DNA of 64,000 nucleotides from Amycolatopsis acidiphila. Lineage in GTDB: Bacteria > Actinomycetota > Actinomycetes > Mycobacteriales > Pseudonocardiaceae. A program made the position numbers and the translations under genes. The stretch is taken from the NCBI RefSeq assembly GCF_021391495.1, contig NZ_CP090063.1, positions 248,001 through 312,000 of the forward strand, written 5' to 3'. Each line of letters starts with the position of its first letter. Within the stretch, counting starts at the first letter, position 1. Below are positions 40,752 through 49,744 of the stretch, piece by piece. Below the pieces are notes generated by a model, which worked only from the letters and a program-made list of their open reading frames with translations, made no database searches and was not told the DNA's origin.

Positions 40752-43142
40752 GTGATCTCTCGTAGAACGGGCGTGCTAGCTGTCGTGGCCGTCGCCGGGC
40801 TGGTCGTCTGCGCTCCAGCCGCACCCGCCGCGCTCGCCGCACCCAGCGCGGACGCGCTCATCGGCGAGGTCTACGGCGGCGGCGGTAACTCGGGCGCGAC
40901 GCTGACCAGCGACTTCATCGAGCTGACCAACGCGGGCACCGCCGCGGTGAGCCTCGACGGATGGAGCGTCCAGTACCTGCCCGCCGCCCCGAGCGCGTCG
41001 AGCAAGTGGCAGGTCACGCCGCTCACCGGCAGCGTCGCCGCCGGCGCGCGGTACCTCGTGGCCGAGTCCACCGGATCGGGTGGCACCGTCGCCCTGCCGA
41101 CGCCCGACGCGAGCGGCGGCATCGCGATGGCCGCCGGGGCCGGCACGGTCGCGCTCGTGCACGCCACGACCGCCCTGACCTGCCTCACCGCGGCCGACTG
41201 CGCCGCCGACGTGGCCGTCCACGACCTCGTGGGCTACGGCGCCGCGACCGTGCGCGAGACGAACCCCGCCCCCGCCGCGAGCAACACCACCTCGATCGCC
41301 CGCACGAGCGGCGACACCGACGACAACGCCGCCGACTTCGCCACCGGCACCCCCACGCCGACCAACGGCAAGGGCGAGACCGCGGGCGGCGGCATCCCGC
41401 CGGTCGCCGCGAAGATCCACGACATCCAGGGCACCACGCGGATTTCGCCGCTGAAGGGTCAAAAGGTCGCCGGCGTCACGGGCGTCGTCACCGCGATCCG
41501 CGCCTTCGGGTCCTCCCGCGGCTTCTGGTTCACCGACACCCACCCCGACAGCGACCCGCGCACCAGCGAGGGCCTGTTCGTGTTCACCGGGTCCAGCACT
41601 CCGGCCGTCGCCGCGGGTGACGCCGTGACGGTGAGCGGCACCGTCAGCGAGTACTACCCGGACAGCCCGACCGACTCGACCTACCAGTCCACCACCGAGC
41701 TCACCGGTCCACAGTGGACCATCGAGTCGAGCGGAAACGCTCTGCCCGCGCCGACGGTGCTCACCCCCACCACCGTGCCGGATGCACTGGCGCCACAGCC
41801 GGGCGGCAACATCGAAAGTCTCCCGCTGGAGCCCGCCAAGTACTCCCTCGACTTCTGGGAGGCCCACGAAGGCGAGATCGTCAGCGTCAGCAACGCGCGT
41901 GTCGTCGGCCCGACCACGGCGTACGACGAGCTGTACGTGACGACGAAGCCGAAGCAGAACCCGACCCCTCGCGGCGGCACGATCTACACGGGATACGACC
42001 AGTCCAACACGGGCGTGTTGAAGGTCGAGTCGCTGGTCCCGTTCGCGGAGCGGCCGTTCCCGGTGGTCAACACCGGCGACACGCTCACCGGCGTCACCGC
42101 GGGCCCGGTCGAGTACGACTCCTTCGGCGGCTACACGCTCGAGGCGAGTGTCCTCGGCGGCGTCCGCAGTGGCGGCATCACCAAGGAGGTCACCCGCAAG
42201 CAGCGTCCGGACGAGCTCGCGGTGGCCACCTACAACGTCGAAAACCTCTCCGCTGTGGACACCGAGGACAAGTTCGACCAGTTGGCCCGCGGGATCGTCG
42301 ACAACCTGTCCTCGCCGGACATCGTGACCCTGGAGGAGATCCAGGACAACAACGGCGCCGACGGCAACGGTGACGGCGTTGTCGCGGCCGACCAGACGCT
42401 GCAGAAGTTCACCGACGCCATCGTCGCGGCGGGCGGTCCGCGCTACCAGTGGCGCGAGATCGATCCGCAGGAGGGAACCGACGGCGGCGAGCCGGGCGGC
42501 AACATTCGCGTCGGCTTCCTGTTCAACCCGAATCGGGTGTCCTTTGTAGATCGTCCAGGCGGGGACGAGACCACCGCGGTGTCCGTGGTGAAGGACCACA
42601 ACAAGGCGCACCTGTCCGTCTCGCCGGGCCGCGTCGACCCGACGAACGAGGCGTGGCAGGACAGCCGCAAGCCGCTGGCGGGCGAGTTCGTGTTCCGCGG
42701 CCGCACGGTGTTCGTGATCGCGAACCACTTCAACTCCAAGGGCGGCGACCAGCCGACGCACGGCCGCTACCAGCCGCCGACGCGCAGTTCCGAGGTGCAG
42801 CGCGGAAAGCAGGCGCAGGTGCTGCGCGGGTTCGTCGACCAGCTGCTCGCCGCGGACCGCAAGGCGAACGTGATCGTGGCCGGTGACCTGAACGACTACC
42901 AGTTCTCGCCGGCGCTGCGGACGCTCACCGCGGGCGGCAAGCTGACCGACCTGATCAACACGCTGCCGGCCCGCGAGCGCTACAGCTACGTCTACGAGGG
43001 CAACTCCCAGGTGCTCGACCACATCCTGACCGCGCAGGACCCGCGCGGCATGGACTACGACGTCGTGCACATCAACGCCGAGTTCGCCACGCAGGCTTCC
43101 GACCACGACCCGCAGATCGTCCGGTTCCGCCCCCGCGGTTAA
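40752..43142 (+). CDS. Secreted LTD/EEP-domain nuclease
   Basis: A 796-residue exported protein. A signal peptide (GVLAVVAVAGLVVCAPAAPA, cleavage near AALAAP) is followed by a lamin-tail domain at about 33-165 (IGEVYGGGGNSGATLTSDFI, ELTNAG). An OB-like segment spans about 225-320. An endonuclease/exonuclease/phosphatase domain covers about 485-795. Its catalytic motifs are ATYNVENL, IVTLEEIQDNNG, the His in IANHFNSKGG, VAGDLNDYQFSP and SDHDPQIV. This is the layout of extracellular DNases that scavenge DNA or phosphate. Translation starts at GTG 40752. Not in an operon; the next gene converges and overlaps its end by 4 bp. Confidence 0.88.
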   Translation: MISRRTGVLAVVAVAGLVVCAPAAPAALAAPSADALIGEVYGGGGNSGATLTSDFIELTNAGTAAVSLDGWSVQYLPAAPSASSKWQVTPLTGSVAAGARYLVAESTGSGGTVALPTPDASGGIAMAAGAGTVALVHATTALTCLTAADCAADVAVHDLVGYGAATVRETNPAPAASNTTSIARTSGDTDDNAADFATGTPTPTNGKGETAGGGIPPVAAKIHDIQGTTRISPLKGQKVAGVTGVVTAIRAFGSSRGFWFTDTHPDSDPRTSEGLFVFTGSSTPAVAAGDAVTVSGTVSEYYPDSPTDSTYQSTTELTGPQWTIESSGNALPAPTVLTPTTVPDALAPQPGGNIESLPLEPAKYSLDFWEAHEGEIVSVSNARVVGPTTAYDELYVTTKPKQNPTPRGGTIYTGYDQSNTGVLKVESLVPFAERPFPVVNTGDTLTGVTAGPVEYDSFGGYTLEASVLGGVRSGGITKEVTRKQRPDELAVATYNVENLSAVDTEDKFDQLARGIVDNLSSPDIVTLEEIQDNNGADGNGDGVVAADQTLQKFTDAIVAAGGPRYQWREIDPQEGTDGGEPGGNIRVGFLFNPNRVSFVDRPGGDETTAVSVVKDHNKAHLSVSPGRVDPTNEAWQDSRKPLAGEFVFRGRTVFVIANHFNSKGGDQPTHGRYQPPTRSSEVQRGKQAQVLRGFVDQLLAADRKANVIVAGDLNDYQFSPALRTLTAGGKLTDLINTLPARERYSYVYEGNSQVLDHILTAQDPRGMDYDVVHINAEFATQASDHDPQIVRFRPRG

Positions 43143-43372
43143 ACCGAGTGCAGGTAGGTGGCCCGGTGCTGGGCAGCCCGGGCCGCCTGCAGCATCGCCT
43201 CCGCGAGGTCGGCGGGCTCGACCTTGTCCACCAGCGCTGTGTTGATCGCCACCTCGACGATCTCGCCGGTTCTGGTCACCCCGACCTCGACCAGACCCCA
43301 GTCGTCCTGTGCCACCGTGATGCGCTGCTCGCGTTGCCGGCGCCGCGCCAGTGGTTTCGGCTCGCACTCCAT
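43139..43372 (-). CDS. Small YbaB/EbfC-like protein
   Basis: A 77-residue protein. VEVGVTRTGEIVEVAINTAL and VEPADLAEAMLQAARAAQHRA resemble the strand plus last helix of a YbaB/EbfC domain, without its usual N-terminal helix. That makes it a short or degenerate form. ATG 43372 follows AAGGGGGA. It converges on the nuclease gene. Such minimal EbfC-like proteins occur near type VII loci in this family of bacteria, but no secretion gene is next to it here. Confidence 0.55.
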   Translation of the reverse strand: MECEPKPLARRRQREQRITVAQDDWGLVEVGVTRTGEIVEVAINTALVDKVEPADLAEAMLQAARAAQHRATYLHSV

Positions 43373-43458
43373 CGCGTCCCCCTTTCACTCCGGTCCCTAC
43401 GACGGTGGGAAACCTTCCGCGGTTCCGGGAACCGCGGCGCTCCTTCACCCGTCCCACG
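43373..43458. promoter_or_regulatory. Perfect inverted repeat upstream of the small EbfC-like gene
   Basis: A 10-bp inverted repeat with a one-base centre (CCGCGGTTCC at 43417-43426, GGAACCGCGG at 43428-43437) stands 45 bp upstream of the divergent small gene. It could be an operator, or a stem with a five-base loop. I checked this region and the rest of the gap up to metK for a SAM-responsive riboswitch and saw none of its conserved core. Confidence 0.35.
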
Positions 43459-43641
43459 ATGATGAGCTGGACACGCGCGCGAGCCGAGCACCTGTCCCGC
43501 CGCCGGATCGCACCCGCGGTGCCGGCTGCGATCCGCGCCGAATCCGGCTGGGTTCGCGCGTATGTCGCGATGCCGGTCGAGCAGGAGAAGGACACGCTCG
43601 AACCGGACAGCTGGCTGCGTCCAGCAGGTGGGACGGTGTAA
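43459..43641 (+). CDS. Doubtful small open frame
   Basis: A 60-residue frame (MMSWTRARAEHLSRRRIAPA, then VPAAIRAESGWVRAYVAMPV). No family is recognised and there is no good ribosome site. It is listed because the surrounding 330-bp gap between 43372 and metK holds no other gene. It may be a non-coding leader of metK. Confidence 0.25.
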   Translation: MMSWTRARAEHLSRRRIAPAVPAAIRAESGWVRAYVAMPVEQEKDTLEPDSWLRPAGGTV

Positions 43642-43700
43642 CAAGTCTGCGCCACCGCCGATCCTTGAGCGACTGCACCTGCGCTTGAGGAGACGGCACC

Positions 43701-44906
43701 GTGACTGCAAACCGGCGATTGTTCACCAGCGAGTCGGTGACCGAGGGACACCCTGACAAGATGTGCGACGCGATCAGCGACACCATCCTGGACGCGCTGC
43801 TCGCGGCCGATCCCCGCAGTCGGGTCGCGGTCGAGTCGCTGATCACCACGGGGCAGGTGCACGTCGCCGGCGAGGTGACGACCGAGGCCTATGTGGACGT
43901 TCCGGCCCTGGTGCGGCACAAGATCCTCGACATCGGCTACGACTCCTCGGCGAAGGGGTTCGATGGCGCTTCCTGCGGGGTGAACGTCGCGATCGGCTCC
44001 CAGTCGCCGGACATCGCGCAGGGTGTGGACGCCGCATACGAGTCGCGAGTCGGCACGCGGCCTGGGGACGACACGGACGAGATCGACCGGCAGGGCGCCG
44101 GCGACCAGGGGCTCATGTTCGGCTACGCCTGCTCCGACACGCCCGAGCTGATGCCGCTGCCGATCGCGCTGGCGCACCGGCTCGCGCGGCGGCTGACCGA
44201 GGTCCGCAAGAACGGCACCGTGCCGTACCTGCGGCCCGACGGCAAGACCCAGGTGACCATCGAGTACGCCGGTGACCGGCCGGTCCGGCTGGACACCGTG
44301 GTCATCTCCAGCCAGCACGCCGAGGGCATCGACCTGGACACGATGCTGGCCCACGACCTGCGTGAGCACGTCATCACGCCGGAGACCGCCTCGCTCGGCC
44401 TGGCCGCCGAGGACCCGAGGGTGCTCGTCAACCCGACCGGGCGGTTCGTGATCGGCGGCCCGATGGGCGATGCCGGCCTGACCGGGCGCAAGATCATCGT
44501 CGACACCTACGGCGGTATGGCGCGGCACGGTGGCGGTGCCTTTTCGGGCAAGGATCCGTCCAAGGTGGACCGTTCCGCCGCCTACGCGATGCGCTGGGTC
44601 GCGAAGAACGTGGTCGCCGCGGGGCTCGCGGACCGCGCCGAGATCCAGGTGGCGTACGCCATCGGCAAGGCCGCTCCGGTGGGCCTGTTCGTGGAGACGT
44701 TCGGCACCGAGCACCTGGACCCGCTGAAGATCCAGGCCGCCATCACCGAGGTGTTCGACCTGCGTCCGGCGGCGATCATCCGCGACCTCGACCTGCTGCG
44801 CCCGATCTACGCGCAGACGGCGTCGTACGGACATTTCGGCCGCGCGGACCTGGACCTGCCATGGGAGCGGACGGACCGGGCCGGCGCGCTGAAGAACCTG
44901 GCGTAG
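43701..44906 (+). CDS. metK: S-adenosylmethionine synthetase
   Basis: A 401-residue MAT enzyme with all family blocks. [20 protein letters not shown] binds ATP/methionine. [36 protein letters not shown] and the P-loop-like [18 protein letters not shown] follow. It makes SAM from methionine and ATP. Translation starts at GTG 43701 with GAGGAGA upstream. It leads the metK-adoK-metH run (gaps 3 bp and a 4-bp overlap). In many actinomycetes the housekeeping metK lies elsewhere, beside primary-metabolism genes, so this could be a second copy dedicated to methylation. Confidence 0.95.
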   Translation: MTANRRLFTSESVTEGHPDKMCDAISDTILDALLAADPRSRVAVESLITTGQVHVAGEVTTEAYVDVPALVRHKILDIGYDSSAKGFDGASCGVNVAIGSQSPDIAQGVDAAYESRVGTRPGDDTDEIDRQGAGDQGLMFGYACSDTPELMPLPIALAHRLARRLTEVRKNGTVPYLRPDGKTQVTIEYAGDRPVRLDTVVISSQHAEGIDLDTMLAHDLREHVITPETASLGLAAEDPRVLVNPTGRFVIGGPMGDAGLTGRKIIVDTYGGMARHGGGAFSGKDPSKVDRSAAYAMRWVAKNVVAAGLADRAEIQVAYAIGKAAPVGLFVETFGTEHLDPLKIQAAITEVFDLRPAAIIRDLDLLRPIYAQTASYGHFGRADLDLPWERTDRAGALKNLA

Positions 44907-44909
44907 GCC

Positions 44910-45884
44910 ATGCGGATCGCCGTGACGGGATCGATCGCGACCGACCACCTGATGGTGTTCCCCGGCCGGTTCACCGAACAGCTCGTGGCGGACCGGCTGG
45001 ACAAGGTGTCACTGTCCTTCCTGGTCGACCAGCTCGACGTCCGTCGCGGCGGGGTGGCGGCGAACATCTCGTTCGGCCTCGGTGTTCTCGGCCTGTCCCC
45101 GATCCTGGTGGGCGCGGTCGGCGCGGACTTCGCCGACTACCGCTCGTGGCTGGAGCGGCACGGGGTCGACACGAAGTCCGTGCGGGTCTCGGAAACCCGC
45201 CACACGTCACGGTTCCTGTGCACCACCGACGAGGACCAGAACCAGATCGCGTCGTTCTACGCCGGGGCGATGGAGGAGGCGCGGGAGATCCGGCTGGCTC
45301 CGGTCGCGGACCGGGCAGGCGGACTCGACCTCGTGCTGATCGCGCCGAACGACCCCGTCGCGATGGTCCGGCACACCGAGGAGTGCCGGCAGCGTGGGTT
45401 CGCCTTCGCCGCGGACCCGTCGCAGCAGCTGGCCCGGATGGGCGGGCCCGAGGTCCGCAAGCTCGTCGACGGCGCGTCCTACCTGTTCACCAACGAGTAC
45501 GAGACCGCGTTGCTGCTGAAGAGCACCGGTTGGTCGGCCGAGGACGTGCGGGATCGCGTCCGCTGGTGGGTGCAGACCCAGGGCGCCGACGGTGTGCGGA
45601 TCGAGGGCTGTGGTGTTTCCCTTACGGTGCCCGCGGTTCCGGTCAAGCAGGAGGCGGACCCGACGGGTATCGGGGACGCGTTCCGCGCGGGTTTCCTGTG
45701 GGGGAGGCACGCGCGGTTGTCGCTGGAGCGCTCGGCGCAGGCGGGCTGCACGCTGGCGGCGATCGCGCTGGAAACCGTCGGCACACAGGAGTACCGGCTG
45801 ACTCGACAGTCCTTTTCGGACCGGGTGGCGCGGGCCTACGGCTCGGCCGCCGCCGCTGACATCGAAGCGAAGTTGCGGATATGA
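44910..45884 (+). CDS. PfkB-family kinase, probable adenosine kinase
   Basis: A 324-residue ribokinase-fold kinase. IAVTGSIATDHLMVFPGRFT and the di-glycine VRRGGVAANISFGLGVLG form the substrate lid. DFADYRSWLERHGVDTKSVR is typical of the Rv2202c-type adenosine kinase. DPTGIGDAFRAGFLWG holds the anion hole and catalytic Asp. It would phosphorylate adenosine released from S-adenosylhomocysteine to AMP. Starting 3 bp after metK and overlapping metH by 4 bp, its place in a SAM cycle fits this assignment well. Confidence 0.85.
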   Translation: MRIAVTGSIATDHLMVFPGRFTEQLVADRLDKVSLSFLVDQLDVRRGGVAANISFGLGVLGLSPILVGAVGADFADYRSWLERHGVDTKSVRVSETRHTSRFLCTTDEDQNQIASFYAGAMEEAREIRLAPVADRAGGLDLVLIAPNDPVAMVRHTEECRQRGFAFAADPSQQLARMGGPEVRKLVDGASYLFTNEYETALLLKSTGWSAEDVRDRVRWWVQTQGADGVRIEGCGVSLTVPAVPVKQEADPTGIGDAFRAGFLWGRHARLSLERSAQAGCTLAAIALETVGTQEYRLTRQSFSDRVARAYGSAAAADIEAKLRI

Positions 45885-48800
45885 ACCTGCTGGACGCGCT
45901 CGCGGACCGGGTACTGGTCGCCGACGGTGCGATGGGCACGATGCTGCAGTCGGTCCCGTTGTCCCTCGACGATTTCGCCGGTCTCGAAGGCTGCAACGAG
46001 ATCCTGAACGTCACCCGGCCGGACGTCGTCCGCCAGGTGCACCGCGGCTACCTCGAAGCCGGGGCGGACGCGATCGAGACGAACACGTTCGGCGCGAACT
46101 GGGCGAACCTGGCCGAATACGACATCGCCGACCGGATCTTCGAACTCGCCGAGACCGGCGCGCGGCTGGCACGCGAGACCGCGGACGAGTTCGGCGACCG
46201 GTTCGTGCTGGGCTCGGTCGGCCCGGGCACGAAGCTGCCGACCCTGGGGCACGCGCCGTTCGCGAAGCTCCGCGACGCCTACGCCGAACAAGTTCGCGGC
46301 CTGCTCGCGGGCGGCGCGGACGCCGTGATCATCGAGACCTGCCAGGACCTCCTGCAGACCAAGGCGGCGGTGCTCGCGGCGCACCGCGCGATGGCACTCG
46401 AAGGCCGCATGGTTCCGGTCATCGCGCAGGTGACCGTCCAGACGACGGGCACGATGCTGCTCGGCAGCGAGATCGGCGCCGCCCTGTCCGCGCTGGAACC
46501 GCTGGGTATCGACCTGATCGGGATGAACTGTGCGACCGGGCCTGCGGAGATGGGCGAGCACCTGCGGACCCTGTCGCAGCGGTCGCGGATCCCGCTGTCG
46601 GTGATGCCGAACGCGGGCCTGCCGGAGCTGGGGGCGAACGGGGCGGAGTACCGGTTGAGCCCGGAGGAGCTGGCCGGGGCGCTGGCGGAGTTCGTGTCCC
46701 GCTACGGCGCACGCCTGGTCGGCGGCTGCTGCGGTACGACCGCCGAGCACATCCGGCAGGTCGTCGCCGCGGTGCGCGAAGTGCCTTGCGGCGCACCGGT
46801 TCCGGTGCCGCAGCCCGGCCTGTCCTCGACGTACCAGCCGGTGCCGTTCGCGCAGGATGCGTCCGTGCTGATGATCGGCGAGCGCACCAACGCCAACGGC
46901 TCGAAGAAGTTCCGCGAGGCGATGGTCGCTTCGCGCTACGACGACTGCGTCGAGATCGCGAAGGCGCAGATCCGCGACGGCGCGCACATGCTGGACCTGT
47001 GCGTGGACTACGTGGGCCGCGACGGCGCCGCGGACATGGCCGAGCTGGCCGGCCGGTTCGGACGGCCTCGACGTTGCCGGTCATGCTGGACTCGACCGAC
47101 CCCGGGGTACTGCGCACCGGCCTCGAGCACCTCGGCGGCCGGTGTGCGATCAACTCGGTCAACTACGAGGACGGCGACGGGCCGGACTCACGGTTCGTGC
47201 AGGTCATGCGACTGGCGCGGGAGCACGGCGCAGCGGTGGTCGCGCTGTGCATCGACGAGGACGGGCAGGCCCGCACCGCGGCGTGGAAGCTGCGGGTCGC
47301 CACCCGGCTGATCGAGGACCTGACGACCAACTGGGGCATGCTGGTCGACGACATCATCGTCGACTGCCTGACGTTCCCGATCTCCACCGGTCAGGAGGAG
47401 GTCCGCCGCGACGCGGCCGAGACGATCGAGGCGATCCGTGCGCTGAAGGAACGCTGTCCGCGGGTGCAGACGACGCTAGGCGTGTCCAACGTGTCGTTCG
47501 GGCTGAACCCGGCCGCGCGGCAGGTGCTGAACTCGGTGTTCCTGCACGAATGCGTCCAGGCGGGGCTCGACACGGCGATCGTGCACGCGTCGAAGATCCT
47601 GCCGATGGCGCAGATCCCCGAGGAGCACCAGCGGGTCGCGCTCGACCTCGTCTACGACCGGCGCCGCGAAGGGTACGACCCATTGCAGCGGCTGATGGAG
47701 CTGTTCGACGGGGTCTCGACGGCCTCGTCGAGGGCGACCCGAGCGGAGGAACTGGCGTGGCTGCCGCTGTTCGAGCGGCTGGCGCGGCGCATCGTCGACG
47801 GCGAACGCAACGGCCTGGAGGCGGACCTCGACGCGGCGATGGCCGAGCGACCGCCGCTGGAAATCATCAACGGCACCCTGTTGTCGGGCATGAAGACGGT
47901 CGGCGAGCTGTTCGGCTCGGGGCAGATGCAGCTGCCGTTCGTGCTGCAGTCGGCCGAGACGATGAAGGCCGCGGTGGCGTACCTGGAGCCGCACATGGCG
48001 GGCGACGGGTCCGGCGGCAAGGGCCGGATCGTGCTCGCCACGGTGAAGGGCGACGTGCACGACATCGGCAAGAACCTGGTCGACATCATCCTGTCCAACA
48101 ACGGCTACGAGGTGGTCAACCTCGGGATCAAGCAGCCGATCTCGGCGATCCTGGCGGCCGCGGAGGACAAGCAGGCCGACGCGATCGGCATGTCCGGGCT
48201 GCTCGTCAAGTCCACGGTGATCATGAAGGAGAACCTGGAGGAGATGAACTCGCGCGGGGTCGCCTCGCGGTGGCCGGTGCTGCTGGGTGGCGCGGCGCTG
48301 ACGCGGTCCTACGTGGAGAACGACCTGGCCGACGTGTACCAGGGCCAGGTGCGCTACGCGCGCGACGCGTTCGAGGGCCTGCGGTGGATGGATCACATCA
48401 TGGCGGGCGAGGGGCCTTCGCCGGCGGAGGAGGCGAAGGCCGCGGAGCGCAAGGCCCGGCGTTCCCGGATCGCGCGTCCGGTGGAGGCGGGGTCGGGCCG
48501 TTCGGATGTCGCGACGGACGTGCCGTTGCCGTCGCCGCCGTTCTGGGGCAGCCGGGTCGTGAAGGGGGTGCCGCTGGGGGAGTACACGCCGTTCCTGGAC
48601 GAGCGGGCGTTGTTCCTCGGGCAGTGGGGGCTGAAGGCCGGGCGCACGGGCCCGTCGTACGAGGAGCTGGTGGCGGCGGAAGGCCGGCCGCGGCTGCGGT
48701 ACTGGATGAACGAGCTGACCACGCGCGGCATCCTCGCGCACGCGGCCGTCGTGTACGGCTACTTCCGGTGTGTCGCGTCCGGAGACGACCTGGTGGTGCT

Positions 48801-49314
48801 CGGCTCCGAGGGCGACGAGCGCTGCCGGTTCACGTTCCCGCGGCAGGCCCGCAACCGGCGGTTGTGTCTGGCGGACTTCTTCCGCCCGCAGTCCTCCGGC
48901 GAGGTCGATGTGGTGCCGCTGCAGATCGTCACCATGGGCCGGCCGATCGCGGACTTCGCGGCGACGCTGTTCGAGCGCGACGCGTACCGGGACTACCTGG
49001 AGATCCACGGGTTGGGTGTGCAGTTGACGGAAGCCCTGGCGGAGTACTGGCACCGGCGGGTGCGCCAGGAGCTGCGGATCGCGGATCAGGACCCGGCGAC
49101 GGTGGAGGAGTACTTCAAGCTGGGCTACCGGGGCGCGAGGTTCTCCCTGGGCTACGGCGCGTGCCCCGACCTGGAGGACCGGGCGAAGATCGTGGCCCTA
49201 CTGGAGCCGGAGCGCATCGGCGTCACCCTGTCGGAGGAGTTCCAGCTGCATCCCGAGCAGTCCACCGACGCCATCGTGACCCACCACCCGGAGGCGAAGT
49301 ACTTCAACACCTGA
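45881..49314 (+). CDS. metH: Cobalamin-dependent methionine synthase, with apparent frameshift
   Basis: About 1,144 codons in two registers. The first part (45881 to about 47060) covers the homocysteine domain, with the zinc cysteines in LVGGCCGTTAEHIRQV, and the start of the folate domain (MIGERTNANGSKKF). Near 47058-47062 the frame must shift by minus one: the downstream register resumes TASTLPVMLDSTDPGVL. It then carries the rest of the folate domain, the B12 domain (KGDVHDIGKNLVDIILSNNG, IGMSGLLVKST) and the activation domain (GYGACPDLEDRAKIV). The start overlaps the adoK stop (ATGA). The enzyme remakes methionine from homocysteine and methyl-folate. A one-base deletion, real or from sequencing, explains the break. 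Confidence 0.88.
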
Positions 49315-49384
49315 GTTGCGGCTCGAACCGGCGGCACGCACGGCGACCGGCACCGGCCGCCAACCCGTCACCTGGCTCGAAACC

Positions 49385-49744
49385 TCAACGCCGCGCCCGC
49401 CACCCCAGCGACAGTACCGAGTCCACCAGCTCCTGGTACATCGGCTTCAGCTCGTTCAGGTACCGGTCCAGCCACGCGGCCCGGGCGTTGGCCGCCGGTG
49501 TGGGGCCCTCCGCGAGCTCCAGCCACGTCAGCCGCGAGACGTTGTCCGCCGCCATGCGCCACCAGTTGTGCGCCACCTGCGCCGTCCGCTGCTCGCGCTG
49601 GGCCGCCTCCGCCACCGCCTGCTCCGCGGCCAGGATCTCGCTCTCCAGCTCCTGCACCCGCCGCAGCTCCCAGGCCCGCAGCTCGTCGGCCGCACTGGCG
49701 GCCAGCCCGACGATCTCCTTGTAGCGCATCGCGGCGGATTCCAT
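49385..49744 (-). CDS. Helical partner protein, last gene of FtsK-like operon
   Basis: A 119-residue alpha-helical protein. MRYKEIVGLAASAADELRAW and ELRRVQELESEILAAEQAVA suggest an antiparallel coiled coil. A tail with WLDRYLNELKPMYQELVDSVLS follows. No known family is recognised. The ATG at 49744 overlaps the stop of the FtsK-like gene by one base (TGATG), so its dose is tied to the ATPase. It may be a structural partner of the ATPase or of the two small helical proteins at the head of the operon. Confidence 0.6.
   Translation of the reverse strand: MESAAMRYKEIVGLAASAADELRAWELRRVQELESEILAAEQAVAEAAQREQRTAQVAHNWWRMAADNVSRLTWLELAEGPTPAANARAAWLDRYLNELKPMYQELVDSVLSLGWRARR

Noticed and set aside
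43373..43700. SAM-responsive riboswitch upstream of metK
   Set aside because: No conserved core or paired-stem layout was found; only one short perfect inverted repeat far from the metK start.
40776..44948. A 1,390-codon open frame on the minus strand
   Set aside because: It runs antisense to the secreted nuclease and metK, both with full catalytic motifs. It is Arg/Gly/Val-rich low complexity with no domain; a by-product of GC-rich codon positions.
47050..47070. Programmed minus-one frameshift in metH
   Set aside because: No X-XXY-YYZ slippery heptamer at the break and no reason for regulated frameshifting in MetH. A single-base deletion or sequencing error is simpler.
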